The notes: generated by a model not told the origin, from the sequence alone. A DNA stretch of 64,000 nt from Rotaria macrura (GCA_900239685.1 OENT01000662.1:1-64000); one strand, 5' to 3'; shown: positions 14,001 through 25,157, counted from the first letter of the stretch. Translations and numbers: made by a program.

Positions 14001-14447
14001 CACGAGCAAGTGAAACATGATTACGATTGGCTATCTCAGCGAATTCAAATATAGCAAACGTTCTAGTGATGTTGATAGATCTGATCATAAAAAGGTCTAC
14101 TATGCTACTGGTTTTCTCAAGGAAGGTATTTTATTAATATTACTCGAGTTTGCACCTTCATGTTTCTAAACGACTACATGTGATTATGATGATACACGTT
14201 GCAAGGCAGAAAAAAAAAGAAAAGAAAAAAACAAAAACGTGCATTAAATATCATTAGTTATGGCCTTGTGCATCGGCGTTTCGTTGTATGCCAGCGAAAG
14301 AAACTGGATGAAAAACCAGTTAAAGAGTCAGTTATCGAACCGGTTACGTAAACATCGCTAAGCAAAGAACGAAAATTTATCCGTACGTATTCATTTGCAT
14401 AAATATTTATTCACAAATCATTTATATTGAATCATAAACATATTACT
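11031..14447. other. 3.4 kb between transferase and antiporter genes
   Basis: No complete gene was recognised. Two coding-like scraps are worth noting. One is a minus-strand open stretch at 12551-12733 with balanced third positions (NFEPVDIFIRLIIRFGHFF and onwards) but no ATG and no family match. The other is a 50-codon ATG frame at 14017-14169 (plus, MITIGYLSEFKYSKRSSDVD). Both could be leftovers of dead genes. The final 100 bases are probably the antiporter promoter and leader. Confidence 0.4.
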
Positions 14448-15929
14448 ATGACGGAGATATTTGCTGATCCATGGTCAGATGCTAATTATTGGGCTCGTTT
14501 TCTCATGCAAGCCTTTATCATTCTTGCTCTTGCTCGATTCTTGGGATGGCTTCTCTTCCTGATCAAACAACCACCAGTGAGAAAAGACTAGATAAAGCAA
14601 AAGATTTAAAAAACAATGTTCAATCTAATATAGGTAATCGGGGAAATCATTGCTGGCGTCGTCGTTGGTCCGTCGGTATTAGGCAATATTGACTTTTGGT
14701 CGGAACGTATGTTTCCTCCATCATCATGGAACTATTTCACATTGATCGGTAACATCGGTCTCATTTTATTTATGTTCAATTTGGGCTTAGAACTTGAACG
14801 AAAAGAACTTGTACAGCAATGGAAAAAGTCTGTTCCAGTTGCGATTTCTACCATTATCGTGCCATATGCTGCTGGCGCTGCTCTTGCTGTCTATTTATAC
14901 GATATTAACAATCGAGATGGGTTCAAGCCTCCTAATAAAGCGGCATTCTTTCTATTTACTGCATCGAGCATGTCATTCACGGCTTTTCCTGTGCTTGCTG
15001 CTATTCTCACATCGACTAAACTCTTATCGAGTGCACTTGGCACTTTGACAATAAGCTGCGCGGCAATGAATGACGTTCTGGGCTGGTGTTCGTTGGCAAT
15101 TGCTGGTGCATTTGCCAAAGGCTCAGGAATCGTCGGTTTATGGTGCGTAAAACAGTCGATGGTAGTTTAAAGTATTGTTTTGTTTATGTGCGTACTTTCT
15201 AGGGTGGTTTTGATCGCAAGCGGATATGTTATCGTCATGTTTACTATTGTCCGATGGTCGGTTTTGCGTGTACACCGATTCTTTGTTGAGCGCGACAATG
15301 AAATGAGTCGTACATTTCTTGTTGCTATTTTTCTTCTGCTTCTTGCATCAGCTTGCTTTTGCGATTTACTCGGTATTCATTCATTTTTCGGTGCATTCAT
15401 CGTTGGTATTATATGCCCAAAATCGGGTGCGTTTACCAAGGAAATATTTCCGAAAATAGAGCTGGTGACAGTCGAACTACTACTTCCATTGTTCTTTGCT
15501 TCGAGTGGTATGCGAACAAATTTAGGCTCATTAAACGATAGCTTTTACGGTGGTATTACTGTGCTTATTTTTATTGTTGCAACATTAGCGAAATTTGTGC
15601 CAGCATGTTTCGTAACGAAACTACTTACTCGACGCCCATGGAGATTCTCTGTCAGCGTTGGTATATTGATGAACACGCGAGGCCTAGTAGAACTTATTGC
15701 ATTGAATATTGGTCTTCAACTACACATTCTTTCACCTCGTCTCTTTACTATGTTGATCATAATGGCACTTGCCACTACTTTTATGACGTGTCCACTACTT
15801 TGGCTTGTATATCTACGCTCGTATAAACCAGAAGAATGTGCCGAGGAGCTAGATAACGAAGAGAAGGACTGCACGAAAGATGGTGTGGATCAAATTGTAC
15901 TTTCATCGATGGGTGTAACTAGATTTTGA
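14448..15929 (+). CDS. Kha1/CHX-like monovalent cation/proton antiporter (CPA2)
   Basis: Three exons (14448-14576, 14634-15142, 15203-15929) join in frame to give 454 residues; the introns are 57 and 60 nt with donors GTGAGA and GTGCGT and acceptors ending TAG. The product is a polytopic membrane protein of about 12 helices exchanging K+ or Na+ for protons. Diagnostic segments are VIGEIIAGVVVGPSVLG, MFNLGLELE, FTAFPVLAAIL, CAAMNDVLGW and GIHSFFGAFIVGIICP with LPLFFASSGMRTNLGSLND. These match CPA2 exchangers such as yeast Kha1, plant CHX and bacterial homologues. The length equals the bare membrane domain, without the long cytosolic tail of Kha1. The usual Asp-Asp ion-binding pair reads Asn-Asp, a change associated with electroneutral exchange in related families. 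This subgroup is rare in animals, so foreign origin followed by intron gain is inferred. Confidence 0.88.
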
Positions 15930-16094
15930 GTAACTAAAACAGAGTCTGCTTCATTTGTCTCGATTTTTTCTCGAATTTTATTTGAGCTCCACTCTTTCAC
16001 AAAAAATTGAGATCATTGTAAAATAATACTCCTTCAATATGGGTTACATTTTTTCCGTGGTTTCAGCATTTTCATCTTTTTTTGTAATTTGTAA

Positions 16095-16100
16095 AATAAA
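16095..16100 (+). promoter_or_regulatory. Polyadenylation signal AATAAA of the antiporter gene
   Basis: A canonical AATAAA lies about 165 nt after the antiporter stop codon, in a T-rich stretch. It is the best candidate 3' end signal for that gene. Confidence 0.5.
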
Positions 16101-16486
16101 GATATATTCTGAATTCTGATAATCCGTGTACAAGAGTCACGACAAACGTCTCTCAGTGATTTTGTTTTTGATTGCAGCAATAGATTTCATTACTGAAGTG
16201 GTACGTATGATATGATTTTTAACGGTCGGAACATTTCCTATGCCGAGGAATAACGATTTCATTTGTGTCACCCTATGGTACCAGTCACTGGGAATATTAT
16301 TTTTAATAACACCACCATTGTTTACATCATTTTTCAATCAGTGAATAAATATACTTGGTATATATTTTTATCTATGCTCTACATAGCAGCGATTCAAGAA
16401 TTGTTTTTCATCGCTCGATTGGCTTCTAGAAGTACAATTTGTTTCCAAAATAGGCCTTTTTGTTCGGAAAATTGATTTATAGATGG

Positions 16487-17195
16487 AATCAGTGTAGGTT
16501 TTTTTCGGAATTGGTACCGGTACTGATCTGGAAGGTTTAGAACGAACCGGCCGGTCTACCATTTTTACCGGTATGAAACCGGTCTATCTGTTAAAAACTG
16601 GCTTACAGGTAAGAAACCAGTCCACCAGTTAAAAACCAGTCTACCGGTTAAAAACTAGTTTGCCGGTAAAAACTCGCTTACAGGTAAGAAACAAGTCTAC
16701 CGGTAACATACGACATGAATCATAACATTTCTGAATCTTCTTTTTTAGTGCACAAGTAAAGGTACTGCAGAAAAATAGTGACTTATTATAAAGTTTAACG
16801 GAAGGCACTGGGGGCTAGACCAATGCGAATCTTCAATTAGTCTTTCAAAATTACTCATTCAATTTTTTCATCCTTCAAGTCTCTTGTGTGAGAGCAGAAC
16901 GAAAAACTCAAGCACACAATATGACAAACATAGATTCCAGATTTGTATTCCTCGGGCTCGATTACCTGAAGTCAAATTTCATGGAATGCAATTTTATCCT
17001 CCAAAAGGTTTCTTTAAGCAGAACAAGACTAAATCTGTCAATTCTAAGAACACGTTACTTTCAACGGCGAATGCCCTAAAAGAAACCATTATAAACCAGT
17101 AGATCAGTTTCAGACCGATAGTAGACAGGTTTCAAGGCAGCATACAGACCAGTCTAAAGTCCGGACTTGTACTGGTTGCATCTATGCACTGATTT
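16487..17195. repeat. Decayed inverted-repeat element with ACCGGT-rich direct repeats
   Basis: The ends share AATCAGTG (16487-16494) and its complement CACTGATT (17188-17195). The inverted similarity continues inward, ACCGGTACTGATCTGGA on the left against ACCAGTACAAGTCCGGA on the right strand. The left arm holds about eight degenerate copies of a roughly 20 nt unit built on ACCGGTTAAAAACCAGTCT (about 16540-16705), with GGTAAGAAACCAGTC variants; looser copies reappear at 17094-17180. This looks like a non-autonomous DNA element whose terminal repeat has been internally amplified. The right arm is strongly diverged, so the exact borders are uncertain. No transposase is visible; the short open frames at 16884-17102 look fortuitous. 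Confidence 0.5.
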
Positions 17196-19036
17196 CTCTT
17201 ACCTATCCAATCAGATCCAATATCTATCGTTACTACGTAGTACTACTTACATCAATCTATCATTTAAATGTATATTCAAAGGTTTGGGCAAGCATTGCAG
17301 GCCTTAGTATAGATCTAAATATGTATACGATATTGTTATATAGTATACACATCTGCACATATGTCAACAGAATATGAACCATTTCTAAAAATTAACCGAT
17401 AGAAGGCTATGCTCTAAACAGAGCTGCACATGTTCTATTTACTGATTGATGGTCATTATTTCTTCTAGTTATGATCTTGTTTAGAACTAGTCAAATGGGA
17501 ATACGCTCTGTTTGTACTCGTCTTCACTCGGCAAAATTTGTGAGATGCTTCGATACCGATGAGCTTGAATGGAATAGAGAAAATTCTGGCAAGATCAACA
17601 TGTAAGAATAGGTGTGACGTTATTCAGAATTCTCACATTGATTAAATACACTGAGCTATTGAAACATCACCTTTTTTTCTTATTAAATTTCATGTTTGGT
17701 ATATGCTCTGTTAAATTTCCAAGATTACGCGTGTTTTTTATGGATGATGCAAAATAGTTTAAACCAGACGAAAGATTTCAGAGGCAATTCATTAAAGGTA
17801 TCACTATAAGGCTGCATTGAAAGCTGATGAATAACAGGAAATATAATGAACGGTTGTATTTGATAAAAAGATCGCTCTATTGTCACATCAGAGTTCCGAA
17901 TAGGTCTCGTGCGAATTAGTTGATGAAGAAATTCATGATCACCTAATAACTAATCCACGAAGTCATATTACAGCTGTTCGATGTGTCAAATAGGAAGCTA
18001 CTGGAAATCAAGAAGCGCCTTTCTCTTTGTATGAGAAGCAAAGTATTCTGAAGAATTTTAGATTTCTCTTCTATTTTTCGCTTAGAAAAAACAATCGATG
18101 ATTGCATCAAAAATCGAGAAAGGTCAACAAGATCTTGAACTTCATCCTACACACTTTTTTCTAGTTCATGATTATATTTATTGTAGCTATGAAATCGAAG
18201 ATGATTGAACGAGATCTGCTATGGTAGTGTCAAAATCTAATTGTGGAATGGGTTATACTCTATGTTTCATGCATTTTATCTTTTCTATGTTAGTTCCTTC
18301 TGTAACACTTGCTACGGAAGGTAGCGCCTACACACTATTAGTAATGTGCAGTGATCTTCGCATCGATACAAGCGTGGAATTCATGGAAGCAAATATTTTT
18401 TTAAAATGAATTTCATTGATTTTATTTTATCTTTGAAAGGGTAACTGTCGATTGGCCAATCTTCTTGCTAATTTTCTAAGCCAAACGGAAGCCTGAATTA
18501 ATTGGAATGAAAAACTCTATGATGATTCTATGAATCAGAACGTAATCGTCAATGAGATACGTAGTACTACGAATCTTCAAGCCAAATATTCAGGGTATGC
18601 CTAAAATTTATTCTGCATAGCAAAACAAGAGAATAATTCTGGAAAAAAGTGCCGAATTCGATCGTAGATAACTCCTTCAAATAACACTTGTATGCGATGC
18701 TATTGCAAGGGGCAAACAACATATCATAAAAGATTGTTTGAAATGAATTTACTGTAAAGTACAGTCATTGAACACGTAAGACAGATTCTCGAAAAAGTAC
18801 TTTTATTCATTTTAGCCCGGAAGAAAACAGGAACTCTTTTTTGAAGCCCTTATTCTCGATCGACAGCACTTCATTTATACATTTTAATATTACATTTCAA
18901 TTTGCTTCGTCGATTTTATGAGTGACGAATAAATTAACCCTTGTAATTCAAATGGCAGCGATTAGCTAAATTACACAATGATGAAAAGAAAAAGAAGGTA
19001 AAAGGAAAACGTAACTTTGGTTTTATTTTATTCTAG
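17196..19036. other. Intergenic stretch with coding-like debris
   Basis: No intact gene. Several short plus-strand stretches read like protein between stop codons, for example around 17500-17600 (TSQMGIRSVCTRLHSAKFV) and 17905-18010 (CELVDEEIHDHLITNPRSHI, then a stop, then EATGNQEAPFSLYEKQ). They may be upstream exons of the broken gene at 19.0-19.5 kb, but no family is recognised. Confidence 0.3.
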
Positions 19037-19456
19037 TGCAGAAGATGATTGTGATATAATTAGAAAGAACTCTTTTCATTCAATTGTGAAATGTAACGAA
19101 AAAATAAAATGTCACTCTGCACATGAACTTGATCGAGCATTACGAAAGTAAGGCGACGATTGTGTGACACCGATTTACACAAATCCTATTGATGCTTTTC
19201 ATAATCCATAGAGAATGTGTGGTCGATTTCCACCAACATCTTGTGCTCCAGAGAGAGACGTATTTGTTTAGATGAGAAAGACGAATCAAAAATAGTCAAT
19301 GCCGAAGAACTGCGTCAACAAGTTGATGAAGGGATTTATCGTGAATTGTTCGTAACATGCAGTTTAACACATCGTATTGAAATGCCAAAAATTATATTCA
19401 ACTTTATGAGAACACATCTATGCGCTTTACTAATAATGTCAACAATATTTAAATAA
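19037..19456 (+). pseudogene. Fragment of an unidentified broken gene
   Basis: A 111 nt open exon (19037-19147) is bounded by a TTATTCTAG acceptor and a GTAAGG donor. It joins in phase, across a 64 nt intron, to an exon starting at 19212. The joined frame (…DRALRKECVVDFHQHLVLQ) stops at TGA 19273-19275. The neighbouring frame continues without a break to 19456 with coding-like sequence (ESKIVNAEELRQQVDEGIYR), which looks like a one-base frameshift. Splice signals matching the local intron style argue that this was once a gene. I do not recognise the family. Confidence 0.3.
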
Positions 19457-19870
19457 GTTTTAAAATATGCTCTGGAGTAAGAATCAAAAGATGTTTGACA
19501 TTCTCAATGTAATTAATTTCAACAATTCCCGAACAAATGTTTAAACTCTTGTTATAATTAAGATGGAGACGAAGCTTGTGAAATAGCTATTCGACATATC
19601 AATTTATTCGGTGAAGTGTCTTGTCTTCAAGAAAAGAACAGATTTTAAACATTCAAACAGCTAAAGATCGTTTCGTCCTTTACCCGAATCATCTAACTAT
19701 GAGAATAATTTCTTCGTGCAAAATAGATAAACCACTGAACAATTGTTCAAGGTTAAGAGGAGTAGAGAAAGAAATTGATCCTTAGAAGAACAAAACTAGA
19801 ATTATGCTTCGAGATTGGACGTTTGACAAAATCGACTTTCGACTACGGACAGCAACAGGGAGTGGAAAAA

Positions 19871-20023
19871 TTATTCTGTTTCCTTCTCAGCTGCTGGTTG
19901 TTTCTTCTTTTTAGCTTGTTTGTTGGCAAACGATTCAACAATGTCGTTCACTAAGCATTCGCTCAAAAGAGTCATAAAGAATCATCGAAGTCAAAGCAGT
20001 TGTTTAACACCATATTCGTCCAT
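19871..20023 (-). pseudogene. Possible decayed C-terminal exon
   Basis: Reading leftwards from 20023, one frame carries two internal TGA codons and then an uninterrupted tail (SECLVNDIVESFANKQ, a run of lysines, then an acidic end and TAA at 19871). The composition resembles the charged C-terminus of a eukaryotic nuclear or cytosolic protein. The family is not identified and the call rests on composition only. Confidence 0.2.
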
Positions 20024-20070
20024 CAACGATGATCTTCTATGATTCAATAGAAATTTTCTAGAACAATTCT

Positions 20071-20364
20071 ATGACTGATTTATGCAATGTTAATGAGAGC
20101 TCTCCTAAGATTGCTGTAAAAAAGCTGTTACTTTTTAATGATGATGAGGAGATTGAAAAGATCAATAGAGCTTTCTCAAATAAACCTCGCATCCCTGTAA
20201 AACGTTTAAAACGACAGCCCATAAAACATCAATCATATCTCTCTTTCATGAGAATTCTTTTTTTAATAACTCTAATCCAATCCATTTACATGGCATCTTG
20301 TGTCATTTATTATCAAAAACTAGATAATTTAACAGGATATATAGTTAGAACAGCTGGGAAATAG
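20071..20364 (+). CDS. Hypothetical single-pass membrane protein, 97 aa
   Basis: An ATG-started frame of 97 codons has an acidic/basic N-terminal half (LLLFNDDEEIEKINRAFSNK and a KRLKRQ cluster). It is followed by one membrane segment (FMRILFLITLIQSIYMASCV) and a short tail. The positive cluster just before the helix predicts the N-terminus inside the cell. No family is recognised. It may be the first exon of a longer gene, since a GTAATA follows the stop immediately, or a chance frame. The membrane segment and charge layout are the only support. Confidence 0.3.
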   Translation: MTDLCNVNESSPKIAVKKLLLFNDDEEIEKINRAFSNKPRIPVKRLKRQPIKHQSYLSFMRILFLITLIQSIYMASCVIYYQKLDNLTGYIVRTAGK

Positions 20365-21610
20365 GTAATACCAATGCCACAAATGTAAGAACTCCGCCAT
20401 CAACAATTTCATATTCAATGTAATGTAGGTTAAGTTAATCGGGAAGTTTTCTTTCTCCGACCTTACATATTTCGTTGCTTTAAATGGCTTCTCGTATCTG
20501 TCGGGAAAATGATTTTCAAGAAAATAACACCTCGTTAATGAATATCAAGATCTATTGGTAATATTAGCGCAATTTCTTAGTGAGAACAAGCGTATGTCGT
20601 TGGATTGCTATTTCAACAGATTAGTCGATCTTATAGACTAAACCTATGGTTAGTTCTCCGTAGACATAGATGTTGACTAAACCACATTTCTAAACGTTTC
20701 TCATAAAATCGATTATCTGAAACAATAAAATTATGTCCAACCACTAATTCATTTTTCACATGTCCTAGTCGTTCCATGTTTTTTTATTCCCAATAGACCT
20801 CAATCGTGCCGATCATATAAGACTTAAGTATTAATTTGTCTTAAAGTCAACGCCTTGCTATCGATTATTTGAAGAAATCATTTCCTAATATAGATATGAT
20901 GACCATGAGAATAAATAATTTGTCAACGTGAACAACAACATTTATGAATTGAGTGAGTTATGTTGTACATATCGAATTGAGTAAAAAGCTGACATCAAAG
21001 AAAGCTAAGTCGTATAAAAGATGAATTAGTAAGATGGAAAGGAAATTTCGATTCCATACGAAAAAAATGCTCCTCTTGGTTTTAACGTTTGTGCCCATGT
21101 TTAAAGAGATGTTGCTTCATTTAAAGATTACTAATCTATTAGTTCGAAACGCGTATCACTTGCAAATACGAATATAACTTAAAAAATGACGTGACAAGTA
21201 TTATAATATCACACTTCGTGTAACATGTGCCATAGATGTATAAAAATTGATTATATTATTGATATGTGTGTGGGTAAAGGTTTAGTTGGGTGCAAAATTA
21301 AAAATCTGAATTACGTATGTGAAAAAATCCATTACGTACAAACAAATTTTTTTTCATGTTACATTGCATCTTCTAAAAATAAGAAACAGAAAAATAAAAT
21401 CGTTGAGTAGTCTTAATTTGATGTGAAAAAAAGCTGAACATGAATTCATCGAAACTAATTTGACATAATACTTAGTTGTTCAAATAGAGGTCAACAATTT
21501 TATACTTTTTGAAAATGTTTTTTTCTAAGAATTTTGAGCAACTTCTTTTAGATCATGATGAGGGTCACGATTATTAAAAAAGCATCGTTGCCACTAGTTT
21601 CTCATTTGAC
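20365..21610. other. Intergenic, nothing recognised
   Basis: AT-rich sequence between the small membrane-protein ORF and the 3' end of the glycohydrolase pseudogene. The open frame at 21225-21410 shows no domain. No RNA gene or repeat structure was noticed. Confidence 0.45.
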
Positions 21611-24600
21611 TTAAGTTGAATCAGTTACAGTCCTTTTTGAATGTGCTCTGGTGGACTCTTTGCTGCGCGAACTGGTTCGGCACTGTGATGATTGAACGGC
21701 ATTGACCTCTGTTGGTGTCGTATACGAGGGATTAGAATGATTACACTTGGGTTGATCAAGTCGCCGCGAATTTTCACCAGCTTCTGACAGATGAAGGCGA
21801 CATGTAGTTGATGATGACGATGACGCCTTGGAGATTCTTCGTGAAGGTTTCGAAGGATATCTTTTCTGAGATAGAATTAGATCATTTGGCACATTGGAAC
21901 TGCATTCATTGCTGGATATCAAGTTATGTTGCTCAGCTTGAGTTGAACCTATCATTTTGGTCGACGACTCGAAACTATTAGTAGTGAAACACTTTAAGAA
22001 AAATGAATTTGGCTGCTCCTTATTCCGGTTGAATGGTGGTTGGTTCGAATTCATTGCCCTTGACGAAGGGTATTCACCGATAGGAGAACCTGATCGAATG
22101 TGGGATTGTTCAGCAAAAGCTGTTTCTATGTGCCATGTGATGGGTTTTGGAAGCAGTCATTCGAATCAATTGAACTGTGAGATTCTTCAACAGGTGAAGA
22201 GTACATAGTAGAACTTGGATTTTCTAGAATTCCTTCCATAATTTGAAATTTCAAATGAGAACGCCCAAGCTCTGGATTTTGTTCTTCACTCTTTTTTCTC
22301 GTTTCCGTCAAAGGTGGCGAATTTGACCTTACAAAAGAAGTATCTGAATATCTAGAACAAATCCTTTTTGCGATGTCAATTCTTCTTGCCTCGATGGTTT
22401 CACTCGACTCCGCTACATAGTCTATAAATGGAACACCTCCTCGTCTCTGCCTCGGAATTGTTAGGATTGGTTCGTTCTGGTCTACTGTAGTGTCCATTTC
22501 AGTTGAATTCACTTGAGATGAACACAGTTGTATGCTTGGAAGTCAAATTTCTGATTGATGCCACATCTGACCCTCATAAAATATCCATTTGCTTAAGTTC
22601 AAAATGAATTTCTGAGCGTAAATCTTCGCCGCCCAATGTTCAGGTAGATTTTTGTAAGCGTAGACGATGCCCGCCAATTGTCCGTAGATAGCAGCTGTTG
22701 AATTCGTATGATCGCCCAGATTCACTGCAGCAAGCACACCATTCTTAAAAGAACCTCCATCAAAGCAAAGTGCCCATAGAGCTGCTTCAAGAGCTTGAAC
22801 GATGTCTCCTCCACCTCGAATTCCATCGTCGTACCCATTCGCGGTCCCTGATAAGAACCTTGAACGATCAACATTATCTCATCAGAAAGCGGTGTTTTGT
22901 TAAACCATTCCTTGCGTTTAGAATAAAACTCTGGATCAAGAAGTTGATNCCGAATATTCTACGGCATACTTGGGATATCGATAGAAAAAGAGTGGAACTG
23001 GCGCGAGTCGTACGAGAGTTTCGTTGCTATCGACGTTGTCCTTACTGCAATACAAATCAAACGTATCGAGAAGTTTGTCGTCGACAAGATAGTCCATTTT
23101 TTCAGCTGGAATGTTGTAATTTTGAGAAAATAACTTTTGACGGCGCTCGAATTCCAGTAAAGGGTCTCTTGTTGATGATCCTATATCGAAGCATTCTCCG
23201 ATTGATGACATGTATCCTTCTTTGAACCACCAGTTGTATCGAACCAACTGATCGTATAGATTGAATCTTTTTAATGTCACCAATGAGCTCGCCAAGCACA
23301 GGGCCATAGAAGTTTCATCGGTGAACTAAAAACCCCAAATTTTCCATATGATTTTAACATCAGTAGATAGACTTTCGTAGAGTCTGCCCATATGGTTTTA
23401 ATCGTTAGAAAATACTCGTGATTATTTGAGAGAAACGCCATAATAGTTTTATGTTCATGTGCAAAGTGCGTCTCAACTTCTTTTGACAAAGAAAATCCCA
23501 TTAGTATCTGATTCTAACGATCATTAGTTTCAGAACCTTGCAGATCATCATAGCATTGTCACTAGTAAGATATCGAGAGGACTTTACTTCGTTGCATGAT
23601 ATTACAATATCTCGGGAGACATCACTTTGATTGTCGATTTAGGAATGTCAACTGCTAGAATACATTTTATCGTATGTTATGTTGTATTTCACAGGTGTAT
23701 GTATTTTTAGAAAGGTTTTATTATTTGAAATAATTATTTTATGAAACGAAAGAATATAAATTATCATCCATAGATATGAAAATCTGAGTAAGATTTGAAC
23801 AAATGATTCTTTACATTCGATATTTCTTTAGATTTATACCCGAAAGGCTTTTGACTCATGATTATTCTACTATCCGTGTCATATTATACCGGATAATGTC
23901 TCTTGCAAGTCGACATATCAGAACATAAGTAATAAATGCGGAGTGTTGCCACATAACGACATTGAACGATGAATTCTATTCAAATACTATGGTAATCAGT
24001 AAAATCGACGTCAATGAACACAAATGACTTCAGTCATGTCAATACACTTTACTCAATTGAATACTTTAAATGACGACATTCTGGGAAAGGAAAATAGCAG
24101 AACTGAACAAAATGAAACTTTTCATAAAGTTCTTCGAGTTTTTGAACGGACTTCATAAGCCTTCAAAGGGACTCGTTCAGACATGGTCAAATAGCAAAGT
24201 ATTCCATGCTGCAAACTCAATCTACTCTGCTCTTGGTGAAGTATTTCGTGGGAGAACTGTTAAAACCGCTTCATAGGCATTCGATCATTTTGTATTCGCG
24301 GTTCACTCTTCCATGCCATCGAATCCCATTAATGATCGTTTATATGAATGCCGAACTGAAATTTGAATACAACTAAAATTGTAGAAGGGAGACTTTTTAT
24401 TTTCACTTTTATGTATGGGTTGTGTCTTGAAAGTTTCAAGCGAATAGAATATGCGCTTTTGACAAGAAAATGCATTTACAAATAAATTTGATTCCCTTAT
24501 AATTATTGTGCACGGCTATTGCGCTTCAGAACTTTCAACTTGTTAATAAAAGATAATTGTTTTCCGTAAAAACTTTGGAGTCTCCGACGAATCCTCATAA

Positions 24601-25157
24601 GATCCATGGAGAACTGAAATTTCATGTCGGACCTAATTTGTATCCATTTTTCTTATTACTTCGAAATCACGATCAAACATTCGAGAGAAACGGCTGGAGA
24701 TTTTCTAGGACAGTTTCTAATGATCAAAGTTTACAGTTTCGTTAGAATTTCATCATGGTTTCCTTATGGGTCTAGTCATAGTTCAAGCTTGAGATTCTAG
24801 TGCATCACTTGATCGATCTTTCGCATCCAATTACCTTAGTTTCTGAATTTTCAATAGCGAAAACTCTTCTAAATAACATAGACCTATTTGAAAATTAACA
24901 TTTATTCGACTTTAATATGCAGCATAAAACAGTCATCATATCTTTCCTTTTCTAAGGCTCAAAGTTCCTCCTGCTTCAAAATCAATGACAGGATTTGCAA
25001 GGAAATATTCACGAGGTCGAAATTTAACGCCAGCACCAAGCGTGTCACCGATTGCCATGCCTATCATTGATCCTTGAATTCGATCTAATAAATATTCATT
25101 TATTGTACATGGTGCGTCTTTCATGTCAAGTTCCAACTCGTCTGGCTTCTCGACCAT
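21611..25157 (-). pseudogene. ADP-ribosylglycohydrolase (DraG/ARH type), broken
   Basis: The first exon (24942-25157) encodes the family N-terminus: LDRIQGSMIGMAIGDTLGAG, FRPREYF, NPVIDFEAGGT. After a 1.6 kb intron, the next exon starts at 23325 with FTDETSMALCLASSL and runs to LVRLAPVPLFFYRYPKYAVE. A block of roughly 30 family residues is missing at the single N (22949). The match resumes in another frame (PEFYSKRKEWFNKTPLSDEI), then shifts again to GYDDGIRGGGDIVQALEAAL and VLAAVNLGDHTNSTAAIYGQ. A TGA follows at WHQSEI; in-frame sequence continues beyond it as a Ser/Thr-rich tail (22512-22126, then 22054-21611 after another shift). The first-exon donor reads AT instead of GT. Metal-binding residues are altered: TDDT is TDET and GDDTDT is GDHTNS. 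The family removes ADP-ribose from proteins; this copy should be inactive. Confidence 0.85.

Noticed and set aside
14794-15118. Additional open frames within the antiporter exon 2
   Set aside because: They overlap the conserved membrane domain in other frames.
21225-21320. TGTGGG-like sequence considered as telomere repeat
   Set aside because: Only one isolated GTGTGGG occurs; there is no tandem array.
22770-23225. 151-codon plus-strand frame
   Set aside because: It lies antisense to the conserved glycohydrolase exons, and the family match is clearly on the minus strand.
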